Shown: positions 17,003 through 25,033 of the stretch, piece after piece | Layout: each line of letters starts with the position of its first letter | Numbering within the stretch: the stretch's first letter is position 1 | From: CAINVV01 sp963663675 | Lineage (GTDB): Bacteria > Bacteroidota > Bacteroidia > Bacteroidales > Prolixibacteraceae | Length of the DNA: 64,000 bases | Assembly: GCA_963663675.1 (NCBI GenBank) | Contig: OY760498.1 | Location: 2,046,001-2,110,000 of the forward strand | Direction of reading: 5' to 3' | Notes under the pieces: generated by a model | Seen by the model: only the letters and a program-made list of their open reading frames with translations | Database searches by the model: none | Told to the model about the DNA's origin: nothing | Position numbers and translations under genes: made by a program

Positions 17003-18343
17003 ATGTCTGACAGAAGAGAATTTATTCAAAAATCAACCCTGGGAGCAGCTGCACTGACTGCAGGAGGGTTGACATTCAGTTCAAAAAGTTACGGCCGGAT
17101 TATCGGGGCCAACGATAGGGTTAACGTTGCCGTAATCGGGTTCTCAGATCGTTTTAACAGTGCCTTGTTTCCAAGTTTCAATGATCATGCCAAGGATCAA
17201 AATTTTCAGTTTGTAGCTCTTTCGGATCTTTGGAACAAGAGGAGGGAAGATGGCAAGGCATTCATGAAAGCCAAAGGCGGCTGGGATGTAGAAGTATGCC
17301 GGAACAATGATGAGTTGTATGAACGAAAAGATGTGGATGCGGTTATTATCAGTTCTCCCGATTTCGCACATGCCTCCCACCTGGCAGAAGCAGCCAATCA
17401 CAAGAAGGATGCATATTGTGAGAAACCTTTTGCCGAGACCATGGAAGATGCAAAGGCAGGTTTGAATGCTTGTAAAAAGAATGGCACGGTTGTTCAGATC
17501 GGATCTCAAAGGAGAAGTACTGCCAACTATATTGCTGCCAATGAATACTTAAGATCCGGAAAATTTGGTGATATCGTAATGGTTGAAATGAGCTGGAATG
17601 TAAACCAGCCTGGCCGTTGGAGACGTGTTGAAACAGTCAAGCAGCTCAGGGAAGCCGATACAGACTGGAAACGTTTTCAGTTGAACCGCCCACCGGCAGA
17701 ATGGGATCCAAGAAAATATCTAGAATTCCGTTTATTCTGGCCCTATTCATCAGGTATTCCAGGTCAGTGGATGTGCCACCAGATTGACACAGTACACTGG
17801 TTTACTGGTCTTGCTCATCCACGCAGCGTAGCTACCAACGGTGGAATTTATCAATGGAAAGACGGCCGGACCAATGCTGACACTCTGACTTCCGTATTTG
17901 ATTATGGGGATGATAAAAAAGGATTCCAGGTAGTTTATACCTCCCGTTTCAGCAATAGCGCTGGTGGAACGAAAGAGTTGTATTACTCAAATGGTGGTAT
18001 GCTGAACCTTGATACCAATAAGGTGACTTCAGAGGGTGGTTTAAAGGAAAGGGAAGCGTCTGCCATGGGATTGAAAGCCAACCTTCTCGAGCCTTTTGAA
18101 TTGCCAAAAGTAGCTATCACAACAAGTGCCAATACCCTTAAAGATCCGGAAACTTCCGCACATATGCTGAACTGGATGCAGTGCGTAAGGTCACGTGAAA
18201 AAACTCATGCTCCGATTGAAGCCGGTTACAGCCATGCTATTGCTGTTATTATGGCAAATGCAGCCTATCGTACCGGTTTGCGCGCCACTTTTGATGAAAA
18301 ATTGCAGGAAGTAATCTGTGGAGGAAAGGTATTCAAATACTAG
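17003..18343 (+). CDS. Tat-exported Gfo/Idh/MocA family oxidoreductase
   Basis: A 446-residue NAD(P)-dependent sugar or sugar-alcohol oxidoreductase-like protein. The N-terminus carries a twin-arginine motif (DRREFIQKSTLGAAALTAGG, Arg 4-5), so it should be folded with its cofactor and then exported. The Rossmann start VNVAVIGFSD and the family motif DAVIISSPDFAHASHLAEAANHKKDAYCEKPFAET (with the EKP lysine) are clear, as are HQIDTVHWFTGLAHPRSV and the C-terminal MLNWMQCVRSREKTHAPIEAGYSHA. Exported members are common in Bacteroidota, where several act on glycosides by an oxidation-elimination route; the substrate here is unknown. The gene is monocistronic, ended by a hairpin shared with the convergent gene. 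Confidence 0.92.
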   Translation: MSDRREFIQKSTLGAAALTAGGLTFSSKSYGRIIGANDRVNVAVIGFSDRFNSALFPSFNDHAKDQNFQFVALSDLWNKRREDGKAFMKAKGGWDVEVCRNNDELYERKDVDAVIISSPDFAHASHLAEAANHKKDAYCEKPFAETMEDAKAGLNACKKNGTVVQIGSQRRSTANYIAANEYLRSGKFGDIVMVEMSWNVNQPGRWRRVETVKQLREADTDWKRFQLNRPPAEWDPRKYLEFRLFWPYSSGIPGQWMCHQIDTVHWFTGLAHPRSVATNGGIYQWKDGRTNADTLTSVFDYGDDKKGFQVVYTSRFSNSAGGTKELYYSNGGMLNLDTNKVTSEGGLKEREASAMGLKANLLEPFELPKVAITTSANTLKDPETSAHMLNWMQCVRSREKTHAPIEAGYSHAIAVIMANAAYRTGLRATFDEKLQEVICGGKVFKY

Positions 18344-18373
18344 TCATTCAAGGACTTGAACAGATATAAAAAA

Positions 18374-18405
18374 GCTCCAGGGTATATTTCCCGGGGGCTT
18401 TTTTT
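18374..18405. terminator. Bidirectional rho-independent terminator
   Basis: The stem GCTCCAGGG (18374-18382) pairs with CCCGGGGGC (18390-18398) across one A-G mismatch and one G-T wobble, with loop TATATTT. It is followed by seven T on the plus strand and preceded by an A-run that gives T on the minus strand. It separates the convergent oxidoreductase and hypothetical gene. Confidence 0.85.
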
Positions 18406-18979
18406 ATCTGCATGCGAAGGTCAATTCAATAAGCTCAAAAGCCTTGAGGTTATTCTTCTGATCAGACAATCCTGTCTGTAAAAATACCAAGTATGTTTTC
18501 TCCGAGCAGTTGAAACAATAAATTGTGCCTGAGACCTTTATCCCCTTTATAACAGATTCGTACAAGATCTTTTTAGACTCCATACTACCGAAATGGCTGT
18601 CTTCAATAGCTGTAAATTCAATGCCTGAATCTTTGTAAAGATCACTCTCTTTCATGTTCTGCATCTGCACCAGTAAGGCTTTTACCGGATTTTCCATATT
18701 ATTTATGGTGACAAGCGTAAAAAGTCCTGAGGCTTTCTTCCCGGTACTTTCAGCAGAATAATAGTAACCCTTGCCAGGAAGTGATTCATCGGAAATTGTC
18801 TTCCAGGTTCCTGGTAAAGAAAATGAAACGCCGTTTTTCAGGTAATTGAACTCTTTTTGCTTCTCCTTTGCATTAGCATGGAAGACGAGCAAAAACAATA
18901 AAAAGCACCCGATTATACTCCATAATCCTGTTGGGGGGGGAAATATAACCGGGTGTTTTAAGTATTTATTGATTGTCAT
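18404..18979 (-). CDS. Hypothetical exported protein coupled to C69 dipeptidase
   Basis: A 191-residue protein I do not recognise by name. After an N-terminal stretch of ~18 polar residues comes one hydrophobic segment (residues ~19-38, WSIIGCFLLFLLVFHANA), a signal peptide or anchor. The rest reads as a compact alpha/beta domain (NGVSFSLPGTWKTISDESLPGKGYYYSAES ... SGTIYCFNCSEKTYLVFLQTG), somewhat like PsbP-type or stress-related secreted proteins, but this is weak. Its ATG overlaps the stop codon of the upstream dipeptidase gene by one base (TAATG), implying translational coupling. A run of eight G (18933-18940) lies in the first codons; slippage there would remove the N-terminus. Confidence 0.7.
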   Translation of the reverse strand: MTINKYLKHPVIFPPPTGLWSIIGCFLLFLLVFHANAKEKQKEFNYLKNGVSFSLPGTWKTISDESLPGKGYYYSAESTGKKASGLFTLVTINNMENPVKALLVQMQNMKESDLYKDSGIEFTAIEDSHFGSMESKKILYESVIKGIKVSGTIYCFNCSEKTYLVFLQTGLSDQKNNLKAFELIELTFACR

Positions 18980-20655
18980 TATTCATTGGCTTTGAAATGT
19001 TCCTGGTTCTTGTCAATTATCATTCTGTACCATGAATCTGGATATGCAGGATGAGAAGGTTGTTCAGGCAATTTCCCAAATTCATTTCTTTGGAATTTCC
19101 CGTCCTTTTCAAGCATAACATTGCCATCTTTGTATTTGATCATCAGGTAGTGACCCAGTTCTTTCCAGTCTTTGACTGTAGTTTCAACCTGGCTGACAGA
19201 ATAGGCTGTCAGGGTTTTGATGGCATTCTCTTTATCCCCCTTGTTCCATAATTCAAGTGCCTTTGCATCGATTCCAGGCACACTAGCCTGAAAATCCTTC
19301 TCCTTGCGCGACTGAACTTTCTGAACATCCTTGATCATGTCATTGTATCGCTGGTAGCAATAATTTGAAACAGTATTGAAAATCCAGAAGGCAGAAGTTT
19401 CTGACCATGTCAGAAAATCACCGTTACCGACTTTTATTGAATTGGGTATTTCATTGATGCCGCAATAAACCGGCATGTAACAGGTTGAATAAGTGTCATC
19501 GACTCCGAACCAGAAAATTCCGCCAATTGGATCAGGTAACTGAGGGCGGCACTGGGCTACAAATGAAAAACCGGTCTGTTGTGTAGAAATGGCCCTTTCG
19601 TGGCAATAGGTAACAGAATCGACTTTCCAGGTCATTGGACGCCAGCGGTAAGGTAACTGAAATGGCCCGGCTCCTGGGTCTTTGGTCATATCCAATACTG
19701 TTCCTTCAAAATGATCACGCATAAGGCTGATGACATTATCCAGGGTCAGAGGTGCGTCTGGTTTGATCCAGAGAGGCATTCTATTGGTAGCATATTTGTT
19801 TTTGTCATAGGTAATTTTCCCCATTACATAATCCTCATATTTTCCCATCTGTTTGTTCACTTTGTTGAATCCGGCCCAGACCCGGCTATCGCAAAACCGC
19901 GCTCCGCCAAATTCAACCGGGGCATAAGTGTCTGAAAAGCTGAATTCACTGTTTTTCCCGTTAAACCAGCCTTTTTCCCTGGCAAAAGAAATAACATCAG
20001 GTGCATACAGGCATTCTGCAGGCTTGTCAAGGGGAAACTGGGTAATTCTTGCCTGGTTGGCATGGCCGGAGATATATCCGTCAGGAATTTTCATGGCAAC
20101 CCAAACGGCCCCTTTTTGTCCGTTACCTTTTCCAATCATTTCAAGAATCCAGACTTCCTCTTTATCTGCTATTGAGAAAGATTCTCCGCTCGAAGCATAT
20201 CCGTAATCTTTGACCATTTCAGTCATGACGTTAATTGCTTCCCTCGCAGTTTTGGCCCTCTGCAGCGTCATATAAATAAGGCTGCCGTAGTCTACAATGG
20301 CTCCTGCCTGTGAACCAAGTTCTGTCCTGCCACCGTAAGTAGTTTCGCCAATGGCAAGCTGGTGCTCGTTCATGTTACCTACTACCTGGTATGTATGGGC
20401 AACCTGCGGAATTTTACCCATGAATTTGCCGGTATCCCATTCATATACGTCAACCAGGGAGCCTGGTGTGTAATTGGCAGAAGGCCAATAGTATAGCTCA
20501 CCATAAAGCGTATGGGAATCTGCTGCATAGGTGATCATTGGAGTTCCGCCAACTGTAGCTCCCTTTGAAATCAGAAAATTGGTACAGGCACTTGCCTGGT
20601 TCAATTGTATAACACTGATAGCTAAAACAATAATTATCCTGATGTTTTTTATCAT
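18979..20655 (-). CDS. C69 family dipeptidase
   Basis: A 558-residue secreted Ntn-hydrolase related to PepD of lactobacilli. The signal peptide ends before Cys 24 (QASA-CTNFLISKGATVGGTPMITYAADSH), and this Cys is the expected N-terminal nucleophile once processed. Further family blocks include HQLAIGETTYGGR, KDYGYASSGESFSIADKEEVWILEMIGKG, WVAMKIPDGYISGHANQARI and PVYCGINEIP. It would cleave dipeptides in the periplasm or outside. A TATTTTTG -7 box on the minus strand (20679-20686) gives a leader of about 17 nt. The downstream hypothetical gene overlaps by one base. Length fits secreted Bacteroidota members. Confidence 0.92.
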   Translation of the reverse strand: MIKNIRIIIVLAISVIQLNQASACTNFLISKGATVGGTPMITYAADSHTLYGELYYWPSANYTPGSLVDVYEWDTGKFMGKIPQVAHTYQVVGNMNEHQLAIGETTYGGRTELGSQAGAIVDYGSLIYMTLQRAKTAREAINVMTEMVKDYGYASSGESFSIADKEEVWILEMIGKGNGQKGAVWVAMKIPDGYISGHANQARITQFPLDKPAECLYAPDVISFAREKGWFNGKNSEFSFSDTYAPVEFGGARFCDSRVWAGFNKVNKQMGKYEDYVMGKITYDKNKYATNRMPLWIKPDAPLTLDNVISLMRDHFEGTVLDMTKDPGAGPFQLPYRWRPMTWKVDSVTYCHERAISTQQTGFSFVAQCRPQLPDPIGGIFWFGVDDTYSTCYMPVYCGINEIPNSIKVGNGDFLTWSETSAFWIFNTVSNYCYQRYNDMIKDVQKVQSRKEKDFQASVPGIDAKALELWNKGDKENAIKTLTAYSVSQVETTVKDWKELGHYLMIKYKDGNVMLEKDGKFQRNEFGKLPEQPSHPAYPDSWYRMIIDKNQEHFKANE

Positions 20656-20678
20656 CTTAAATTCAATTTTGATTTTGA

Positions 20679-20686
20679 CAAAAATA
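20679..20686 (-). promoter_or_regulatory. Bacteroidota-type -7 box (TATTTTTG) for the C69 dipeptidase operon
   Basis: On the minus strand the sequence reads TATTTTTG, fitting TAnnTTTG, and predicts a start about 17 nt before the ATG at 20655. No clear -33 element. Confidence 0.35.
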
Positions 20687-20760
20687 AAAAATATGTTGAT
20701 TTAATAAGGACGTAATTTAGGACAAATGCCCTCATTTATAATGAGTTTTATCATATATTT

Positions 20761-20873
20761 TGAAATAGCCATGAGAATATGTAGACATCAACCGAAAACG
20801 ATTATGTGACTAATAGCTTCGCTGATCTTCGATTCCATTTGGCGATTGAAAAACAAAATATTTGCAAATGAAA
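20761..20873 (+). repeat. Dispersed intergenic repeat, copy B
   Basis: The 5' end TGAAATAGCCATGAGAATAT (20761-20780) matches copy D at 19 of 20 positions, and the 3' half contains the exact 19-mer CGCTGATCTTCGATTCCAT (20820-20838) of copy A. It ends GCAAATGAA; the ATG there opens only a seven-codon frame. It lies between two minus-strand genes. Confidence 0.7.
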
Positions 20874-20884
20874 CGTAGTATTTT

Positions 20885-22597
20885 TTAAAGATAAAAGCTT
20901 GCTCTGTAAATAGCAACGTTTTTCCTTTCATCCCCGACTTTCAGTCGAAGTGTATGCTTTATTCCCGGTTTCAGCCTGCTTTTATCAATAATATAACTGA
21001 GCATGTTTGATTTGGCATCATATTCAAACAGAACCCAATTGCCGTCAATTTCACCTTCGTAAGAATCAATACCGGATAGATTGTCTGTAATCTTAAAATC
21101 GATTCTGGCCTTGTTAGTCAAGGCGTTATTCTTTATGCTTAAAGGCCTGATAACAGGAGGAATGGTATCAGATACTACTGCAAAATCACCAAATTCCCTG
21201 GGATGTGTTGTTATCCATCCGTTAGAAAATTCGCCACCCATTGGAGAAAGGCCTCCGGCCGGTTTCACCATCACCACCAGGACCTTGCTTTGCAGCGGTA
21301 CAGGAAGTGGCAGGGTTTTAATAGCAAGATTGTAAGGAGCATGGACTGGAATATATTGATTATGAACATGATGAAGTTTGGACAAAAACCTTCCATTCCT
21401 GTCGGTGGCACTATATATAAAATTGACATTATCATATAGTGAACCTTCAGGTATATCAATTCTTACATCACCTGTTTCATATTTGTTGGGTTTGTCGAAT
21501 ATGAACTTCCTGCTAAATTCAGTTTTTTGAACTGGAAGGCTAAATGACTTGGATATTAGTTTGAAAGATAATATGGTGGTATTTTTAAACGCATCCGATA
21601 CAACAATTTTAACCGTATGAGGCTTTCCATCCGTGAGTTTTAAAATACCTCTTGTCTCATTGGACTGGCAGATCTCCATTTTATTTCCGGGTTGTAAAAA
21701 TAATCTGTGAATCCATCGTTTGCTTTTTATCAGTTCTTCATAATCAATATAGCTGTTGACATAACGGCCCTGATCAAATGCAAGATGATCAAACCTGACT
21801 GTATAAACAGGTTCCTGGTCCAAAAAGAGTTCAGCTGAAAAGATTCCACATTTGTTGCCTGTGCCATTGAAGTCATCATCTGATTGAATGCCTACTCCTA
21901 TATCTCCAAAAACCTCTACAGGGATTTGATTTTTCAGCCTGGTGCTCTGATTTGCCGGAGTAGTCTCCAAACGCATTTTGAATCTGCTTTTGTTGACAGA
22001 ACTGTTGTCAGATACAGGATATAAATAGAGCGATAAAATGCGGGGAGAACTTTTATCGGAAATGCCGGGAAGATAAAACAACGGATTTTGCGGTTTTTCG
22101 GATACCGTGTTCCTGATCTCAAAATGAAGATGAGGTCCGCCTGAACTGCCTGAATTACCTGACCAGGCAATGATTTCTCCTTTTTTGAACGACAATAATC
22201 CGGAAGGTAAAGTCAGGTTGACAGCAAATTGCTTTAAATGGTACTGCTGCGCATTTACGTAAGCTTCAATTTTAGGATTAAAGCGCAAAAGGTGTCCGTA
22301 CACGGTGGTGTTTCCGTCCGGATGAACAAGATATAAAGCATTTCCGTAACCGAACGGCGAAACTGAAACCCGTGCCACTGATCCATCTTTTACAGCATAG
22401 ACAGGTTTACCAGTCTGTCCGGAAGTTCGAAAATCCAGTCCTGTATGAAAATGGTTTCTGCGTAATTCTCCAAAACCTCCAGAAAAAGAGAAGGGGGATT
22501 TAATGGGAGGAACATAATCTGATTCCTTTTTAAACTGTCCGAAAAGAGGATTTGAAAGTAAAAAAAGAACAAAAATACCGGGCCAAAGTTTTAGCAT
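20885..22597 (-). CDS. M23 family metallopeptidase (LytM-type), secreted
   Basis: A 570-residue exported protein with a signal peptide ending near residue 20. The peptidase M23 domain is at the front: zinc ligands His 51 and Asp 55 (HFHTGLDF), then VYAVKDGSVARVSVSPFGYGNALYLVHPDGNTTVYGHL, and His 156/His 158 in GGPHLHFE. All catalytic positions are present, so it should cleave peptidoglycan cross-links or glycine-rich peptides. The C-terminal 400 residues are beta-rich without a named domain; DTIPPVIRPLSIKNN ... ITDNLSGIDSYEGEIDGNWVLFEYD resembles an Ig-like fold. This architecture is common in Bacteroidota. An imperfect palindrome lies just upstream, between this gene and the divergent coiled-coil gene. 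Confidence 0.92.
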   Translation of the reverse strand: MLKLWPGIFVLFLLSNPLFGQFKKESDYVPPIKSPFSFSGGFGELRRNHFHTGLDFRTSGQTGKPVYAVKDGSVARVSVSPFGYGNALYLVHPDGNTTVYGHLLRFNPKIEAYVNAQQYHLKQFAVNLTLPSGLLSFKKGEIIAWSGNSGSSGGPHLHFEIRNTVSEKPQNPLFYLPGISDKSSPRILSLYLYPVSDNSSVNKSRFKMRLETTPANQSTRLKNQIPVEVFGDIGVGIQSDDDFNGTGNKCGIFSAELFLDQEPVYTVRFDHLAFDQGRYVNSYIDYEELIKSKRWIHRLFLQPGNKMEICQSNETRGILKLTDGKPHTVKIVVSDAFKNTTILSFKLISKSFSLPVQKTEFSRKFIFDKPNKYETGDVRIDIPEGSLYDNVNFIYSATDRNGRFLSKLHHVHNQYIPVHAPYNLAIKTLPLPVPLQSKVLVVMVKPAGGLSPMGGEFSNGWITTHPREFGDFAVVSDTIPPVIRPLSIKNNALTNKARIDFKITDNLSGIDSYEGEIDGNWVLFEYDAKSNMLSYIIDKSRLKPGIKHTLRLKVGDERKNVAIYRASFYL

Positions 22598-22611
22598 ACC
22601 ATGAATAAAAT

Positions 22612-22637
22612 CAAAGTTGCTAAAGTAGCAAACTTTG
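22612..22637. promoter_or_regulatory. Imperfect palindrome in divergent region, candidate operator
   Basis: CAAAGTTGCTA (22612-22622) and TAGCAAACTTTG (22626-22637) are complementary apart from one extra A, around AAG. It is centred 27 bases before the M23 peptidase ATG and about 80 before the coiled-coil gene. Confidence 0.4.
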
Positions 22638-22668
22638 CTTCAGGGTCCGATAATGCAGGGGTTAATAT

Positions 22669-22698
22669 TTTGGTATATTGATTTTAATATTAACTTTG
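22669..22698 (+). promoter_or_regulatory. Promoter for the coiled-coil/zapA operon (TTTG-N18-TAACTTTG)
   Basis: This is the best promoter in the window: -33 TTTG (22669-22672), an 18-base spacer, and -7 TAACTTTG (22691-22698). The expected start is near 22705, giving a leader of about 12 nt before the ATG at 22717. Confidence 0.55.
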
Positions 22699-22716
22699 TG
22701 ACAGTAATCCTTGAAC

Positions 22717-23010
22717 ATGACAGAGCGCGAAACTCTTTTATTACGAGAATTTAAAGATAAACTCGATCAGTTGATTGGCCTGCATCAGAAGATGAAAGCC
22801 GAACGTCAGGTACACATAGAAGAGATAAAACGCCTTAATGAACAGATCAACCTACTGACTATATCAAATCATGATCTGGCCAAAAAAGTTGAGGATTTGA
22901 AGTTTGCTAAATCTTTGGCCGGAGCGAATGAGGATTCGCATGAAGCCAAAATCAAGATAAATAGATTGGTGCGGGAGATTGATAAATGTATTTCACTTTT
23001 AAATAAGTAA
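22717..23010 (+). CDS. Small coiled-coil protein upstream of ZapA
   Basis: A 97-residue protein from the ATG at 22717 (a TTG at 22711 is also in frame but nearer the predicted transcription start). Nearly the whole sequence is heptad-like charged helix (LLLREFKDKLDQLIGLHQKMKAERQVHIEEIKRLNEQINLLTISNHDLAKKVEDLKFA), so a coiled-coil dimer is expected. It has no signal peptide or TM segment. It is 10 bases upstream of zapA under one promoter, suggesting a division-related partner similar in style to ZapB, but there is no sequence proof. I do not assign a name. Confidence 0.8.
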   Translation: MTERETLLLREFKDKLDQLIGLHQKMKAERQVHIEEIKRLNEQINLLTISNHDLAKKVEDLKFAKSLAGANEDSHEAKIKINRLVREIDKCISLLNK

Positions 23011-23020
23011 TCCGCCTGCT

Positions 23021-23320
23021 ATGGATGATAAGCTTTCGATTAACATTAATATAGCCGATCGTATGTATCCTCTTCGGATTGACAGAAAAGAAGAGGAGAA
23101 TATCCGGAGAGCAGCGAAGATTATCAACGATAAAGTAGTTCAGTACAAACAAAGATATCCGTCAAAAGACATACAGGATTGTCTTTCAATGGCAACTTTG
23201 CAATTTGTGATTCAAAAATTTGACAGCGACAAGCAAATGGAATATTCGCCTATCGTTGAAGAATTGGAGCACATGAACGACTTTCTGGCAGAGTATATCG
23301 AAAAAGAAAGTATACTGTAG
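23021..23320 (+). CDS. zapA: Cell division protein ZapA
   Basis: A 99-residue protein that bundles FtsZ filaments at the division ring. The N-terminal block LSININIADRMYPLRIDRKEEENIRRAAKIINDKV matches the ZapA family (the conserved I-x-G/D-R-x-Y-P-L-x-V/I start), followed by a C-terminal helix for tetramer formation (MATLQFVIQKFDSDKQ ... VEELEHMNDFLAEYI). Length is typical. It is the second gene of a two-gene unit with the small coiled-coil protein and is followed by a structured RNA candidate and then rny. Confidence 0.93.
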   Translation: MDDKLSININIADRMYPLRIDRKEEENIRRAAKIINDKVVQYKQRYPSKDIQDCLSMATLQFVIQKFDSDKQMEYSPIVEELEHMNDFLAEYIEKESIL

Positions 23321-23402
23321 TTATATTGTCATATTTCACCGCATCTTATTCTCTTTTATTGGTTTATACTGGTAAATGAGACTGGGAGTGCGGTTTTTTT
23401 TT
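23321..23402 (+). ncRNA. Candidate 6S-like RNA or structured terminator between zapA and rny
   Basis: The sequence folds as a rod: closing stem ACCGCA (23338-23343) with TGCGGT (23389-23394), a large internal bubble, an upper stem CTC-T-TTTA (23351-23358) with TAAA-T-GAG (23373-23380), a 14-base loop, and a final run of nine T (23394-23402). Stem-bubble-stem is the general form of 6S RNA, and 6S is next to zapA in proteobacteria; I recall 6S being annotated between zapA and rny in Bacteroidota, though I cannot check. If it is not 6S RNA it is at least the zapA terminator. No promoter of its own was found. Confidence 0.5.
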
Positions 23403-23422
23403 AATTTAATAATTATATCTGT

Positions 23423-24979
23423 ATGGTCACAACACTCATAGTAGGTTTGGTTGCAGTTCTGGCCGGAGGTACAGGATCTTACTTTTTGTGGGATTTCCTG
23501 TTAAACAACAAAAGCCGGAAGTTAATCAAGGAAGCCGAAATTCAAGCTGAAATAATAAAGGAGAAAAAAGCTATTCAGGCTAAAGAGAAATTCATTCAGT
23601 TGAAGGCAGATCATGACCTATATATCAACGAACGAAATCAAAGGGTCGTAAGTGCTGAAAATAAACTAAAACAAAGGGAAGCAATTCACCTTCAACGGAA
23701 AGAAGAATTACAAAGGAAGATTAAGGAATCTGAGACAGCCAAGCAGGAGGCAGATTCATTGAGGGAAACGTTGAACGCGCAACTGGAAATGATTGAGCAA
23801 AAGAACGAAGAACTCGAACGCATGCACAAAAAGCAGATTGAACAACTGGAAGTTGTTTCCGGTATCTCCGCGGATGAAGCTAAAACGCAACTGATTGATT
23901 CATTGAAAAATGAGGCAAAGACTGAGGCAATGTCCTATATCCAGGAAATTATGGATGAAGCCAAAATGAATGCAAACAAAGAAGCTAAAAAGATCATTGT
24001 CAAGTCCATTCAACGTGTTGCCTCAGAGACGGCTATTGAAAATGCCGTAACAGTTTTTCATATTGAAAGCGATGAAATCAAAGGGCGTATCATTGGCCGT
24101 GAAGGCCGCAATATCCGTGCACTTGAGGCTGCAACCGGCGTTGAAATAATTGTTGATGATACACCTGAAGCAATCGTTCTTTCCGGTTTTGACCCCGTTC
24201 GCCGTGAAATTGCTCGTCTTGCACTTCACCAGCTGGTGACGGATGGCCGGATTCACCCTGCCAGAATTGAGGAAGTAGTCAATAAAGTCAAAAAGCAGGT
24301 CGAAGAAGAGATTATTGAAACCGGGAAACGGACAACAATTGACCTGGGTATTCACGGGATGCATCCTGAACTGATCAGGTTAATTGGGAAAATGAAATAC
24401 AGGTCTTCCTATGGACAGAATCTGCTTCAGCACTCCCGTGAAACTGCTAATCTGTGTGCTATCATGGCTGCTGAGCTTGGATTGAATCCTAAAAAAGCAA
24501 AACGGGCCGGTCTTTTGCACGATATTGGCAAGGTGCCGGATGATGAACCGGAATTACCACACGCAATTCTGGGTATGAAACTTGCGGAGAAATACAAGGA
24601 AAAACCGGATATCTGCAATGCCATAGGTTCTCACCATGAGGAGGTTGAAATGGAGACCCTGCTCGCACCACTCGTACAGGCCTGCGATGCGATTTCAGGT
24701 GCCCGTCCGGGTGCCCGCAGGGAAGCGGTCGAATCTTACATCAAGAGGCTGAATGACCTTGAAAATATGGCGCTTTCATACCCGGGCGTAACCAAGACCT
24801 ATGCAATTCAGGCTGGTCGTGAACTCAGGGTAATTGTCGGAAGTGATAAAATGACTGATGCTGAGGCTGAAAGTCTTTCTTATGACATTGCCAAAAAGAT
24901 TCAGGATGAGATGACTTATCCCGGTCAGGTAAAAATTACCGTAATTCGTGAGACCAGAGCTGTCAATTACGCGAAATAG
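23423..24979 (+). CDS. rny: Ribonuclease Y
   Basis: A 518-residue endoribonuclease starting mRNA decay at the membrane. Domains in order: one N-terminal TM helix (residues ~3-25), a long coiled coil (~30-190), a KH RNA-binding domain (IKGRIIGREGRNIRALEAATGVEIIVDDTPEAIVLSGFDPVRREIA), and an HD phosphohydrolase domain with the metal-binding pair His 366-Asp 367 (AGLLHDIGKV) plus IGSHHEEVE and DAISGARPGARRE. All catalytic motifs are intact and length is standard. It follows the zapA/RNA element and is ended by a hairpin shared with the convergent SirB1-like gene. Confidence 0.97.
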   Translation: MVTTLIVGLVAVLAGGTGSYFLWDFLLNNKSRKLIKEAEIQAEIIKEKKAIQAKEKFIQLKADHDLYINERNQRVVSAENKLKQREAIHLQRKEELQRKIKESETAKQEADSLRETLNAQLEMIEQKNEELERMHKKQIEQLEVVSGISADEAKTQLIDSLKNEAKTEAMSYIQEIMDEAKMNANKEAKKIIVKSIQRVASETAIENAVTVFHIESDEIKGRIIGREGRNIRALEAATGVEIIVDDTPEAIVLSGFDPVRREIARLALHQLVTDGRIHPARIEEVVNKVKKQVEEEIIETGKRTTIDLGIHGMHPELIRLIGKMKYRSSYGQNLLQHSRETANLCAIMAAELGLNPKKAKRAGLLHDIGKVPDDEPELPHAILGMKLAEKYKEKPDICNAIGSHHEEVEMETLLAPLVQACDAISGARPGARREAVESYIKRLNDLENMALSYPGVTKTYAIQAGRELRVIVGSDKMTDAEAESLSYDIAKKIQDEMTYPGQVKITVIRETRAVNYAK

Positions 24980-25000
24980 TTTAAGACGTAAATAAATAAG

Positions 25001-25032
25001 GACAAGGCCATCCGTTTAGGGTGGCTTTTGTC
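25001..25032. terminator. Bidirectional terminator after rny
   Basis: GCCATCC (25007-25013) pairs with GGGTGGC (25019-25025) around loop GTTTA, and the outer GACAA/TTGTC bases (25001-25005, 25028-25032) can extend the stem. The plus strand then reads TTTTGTCTTT. It separates convergent rny and the SirB1-like gene. Confidence 0.75.
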
Positions 25033-25033
25033 T

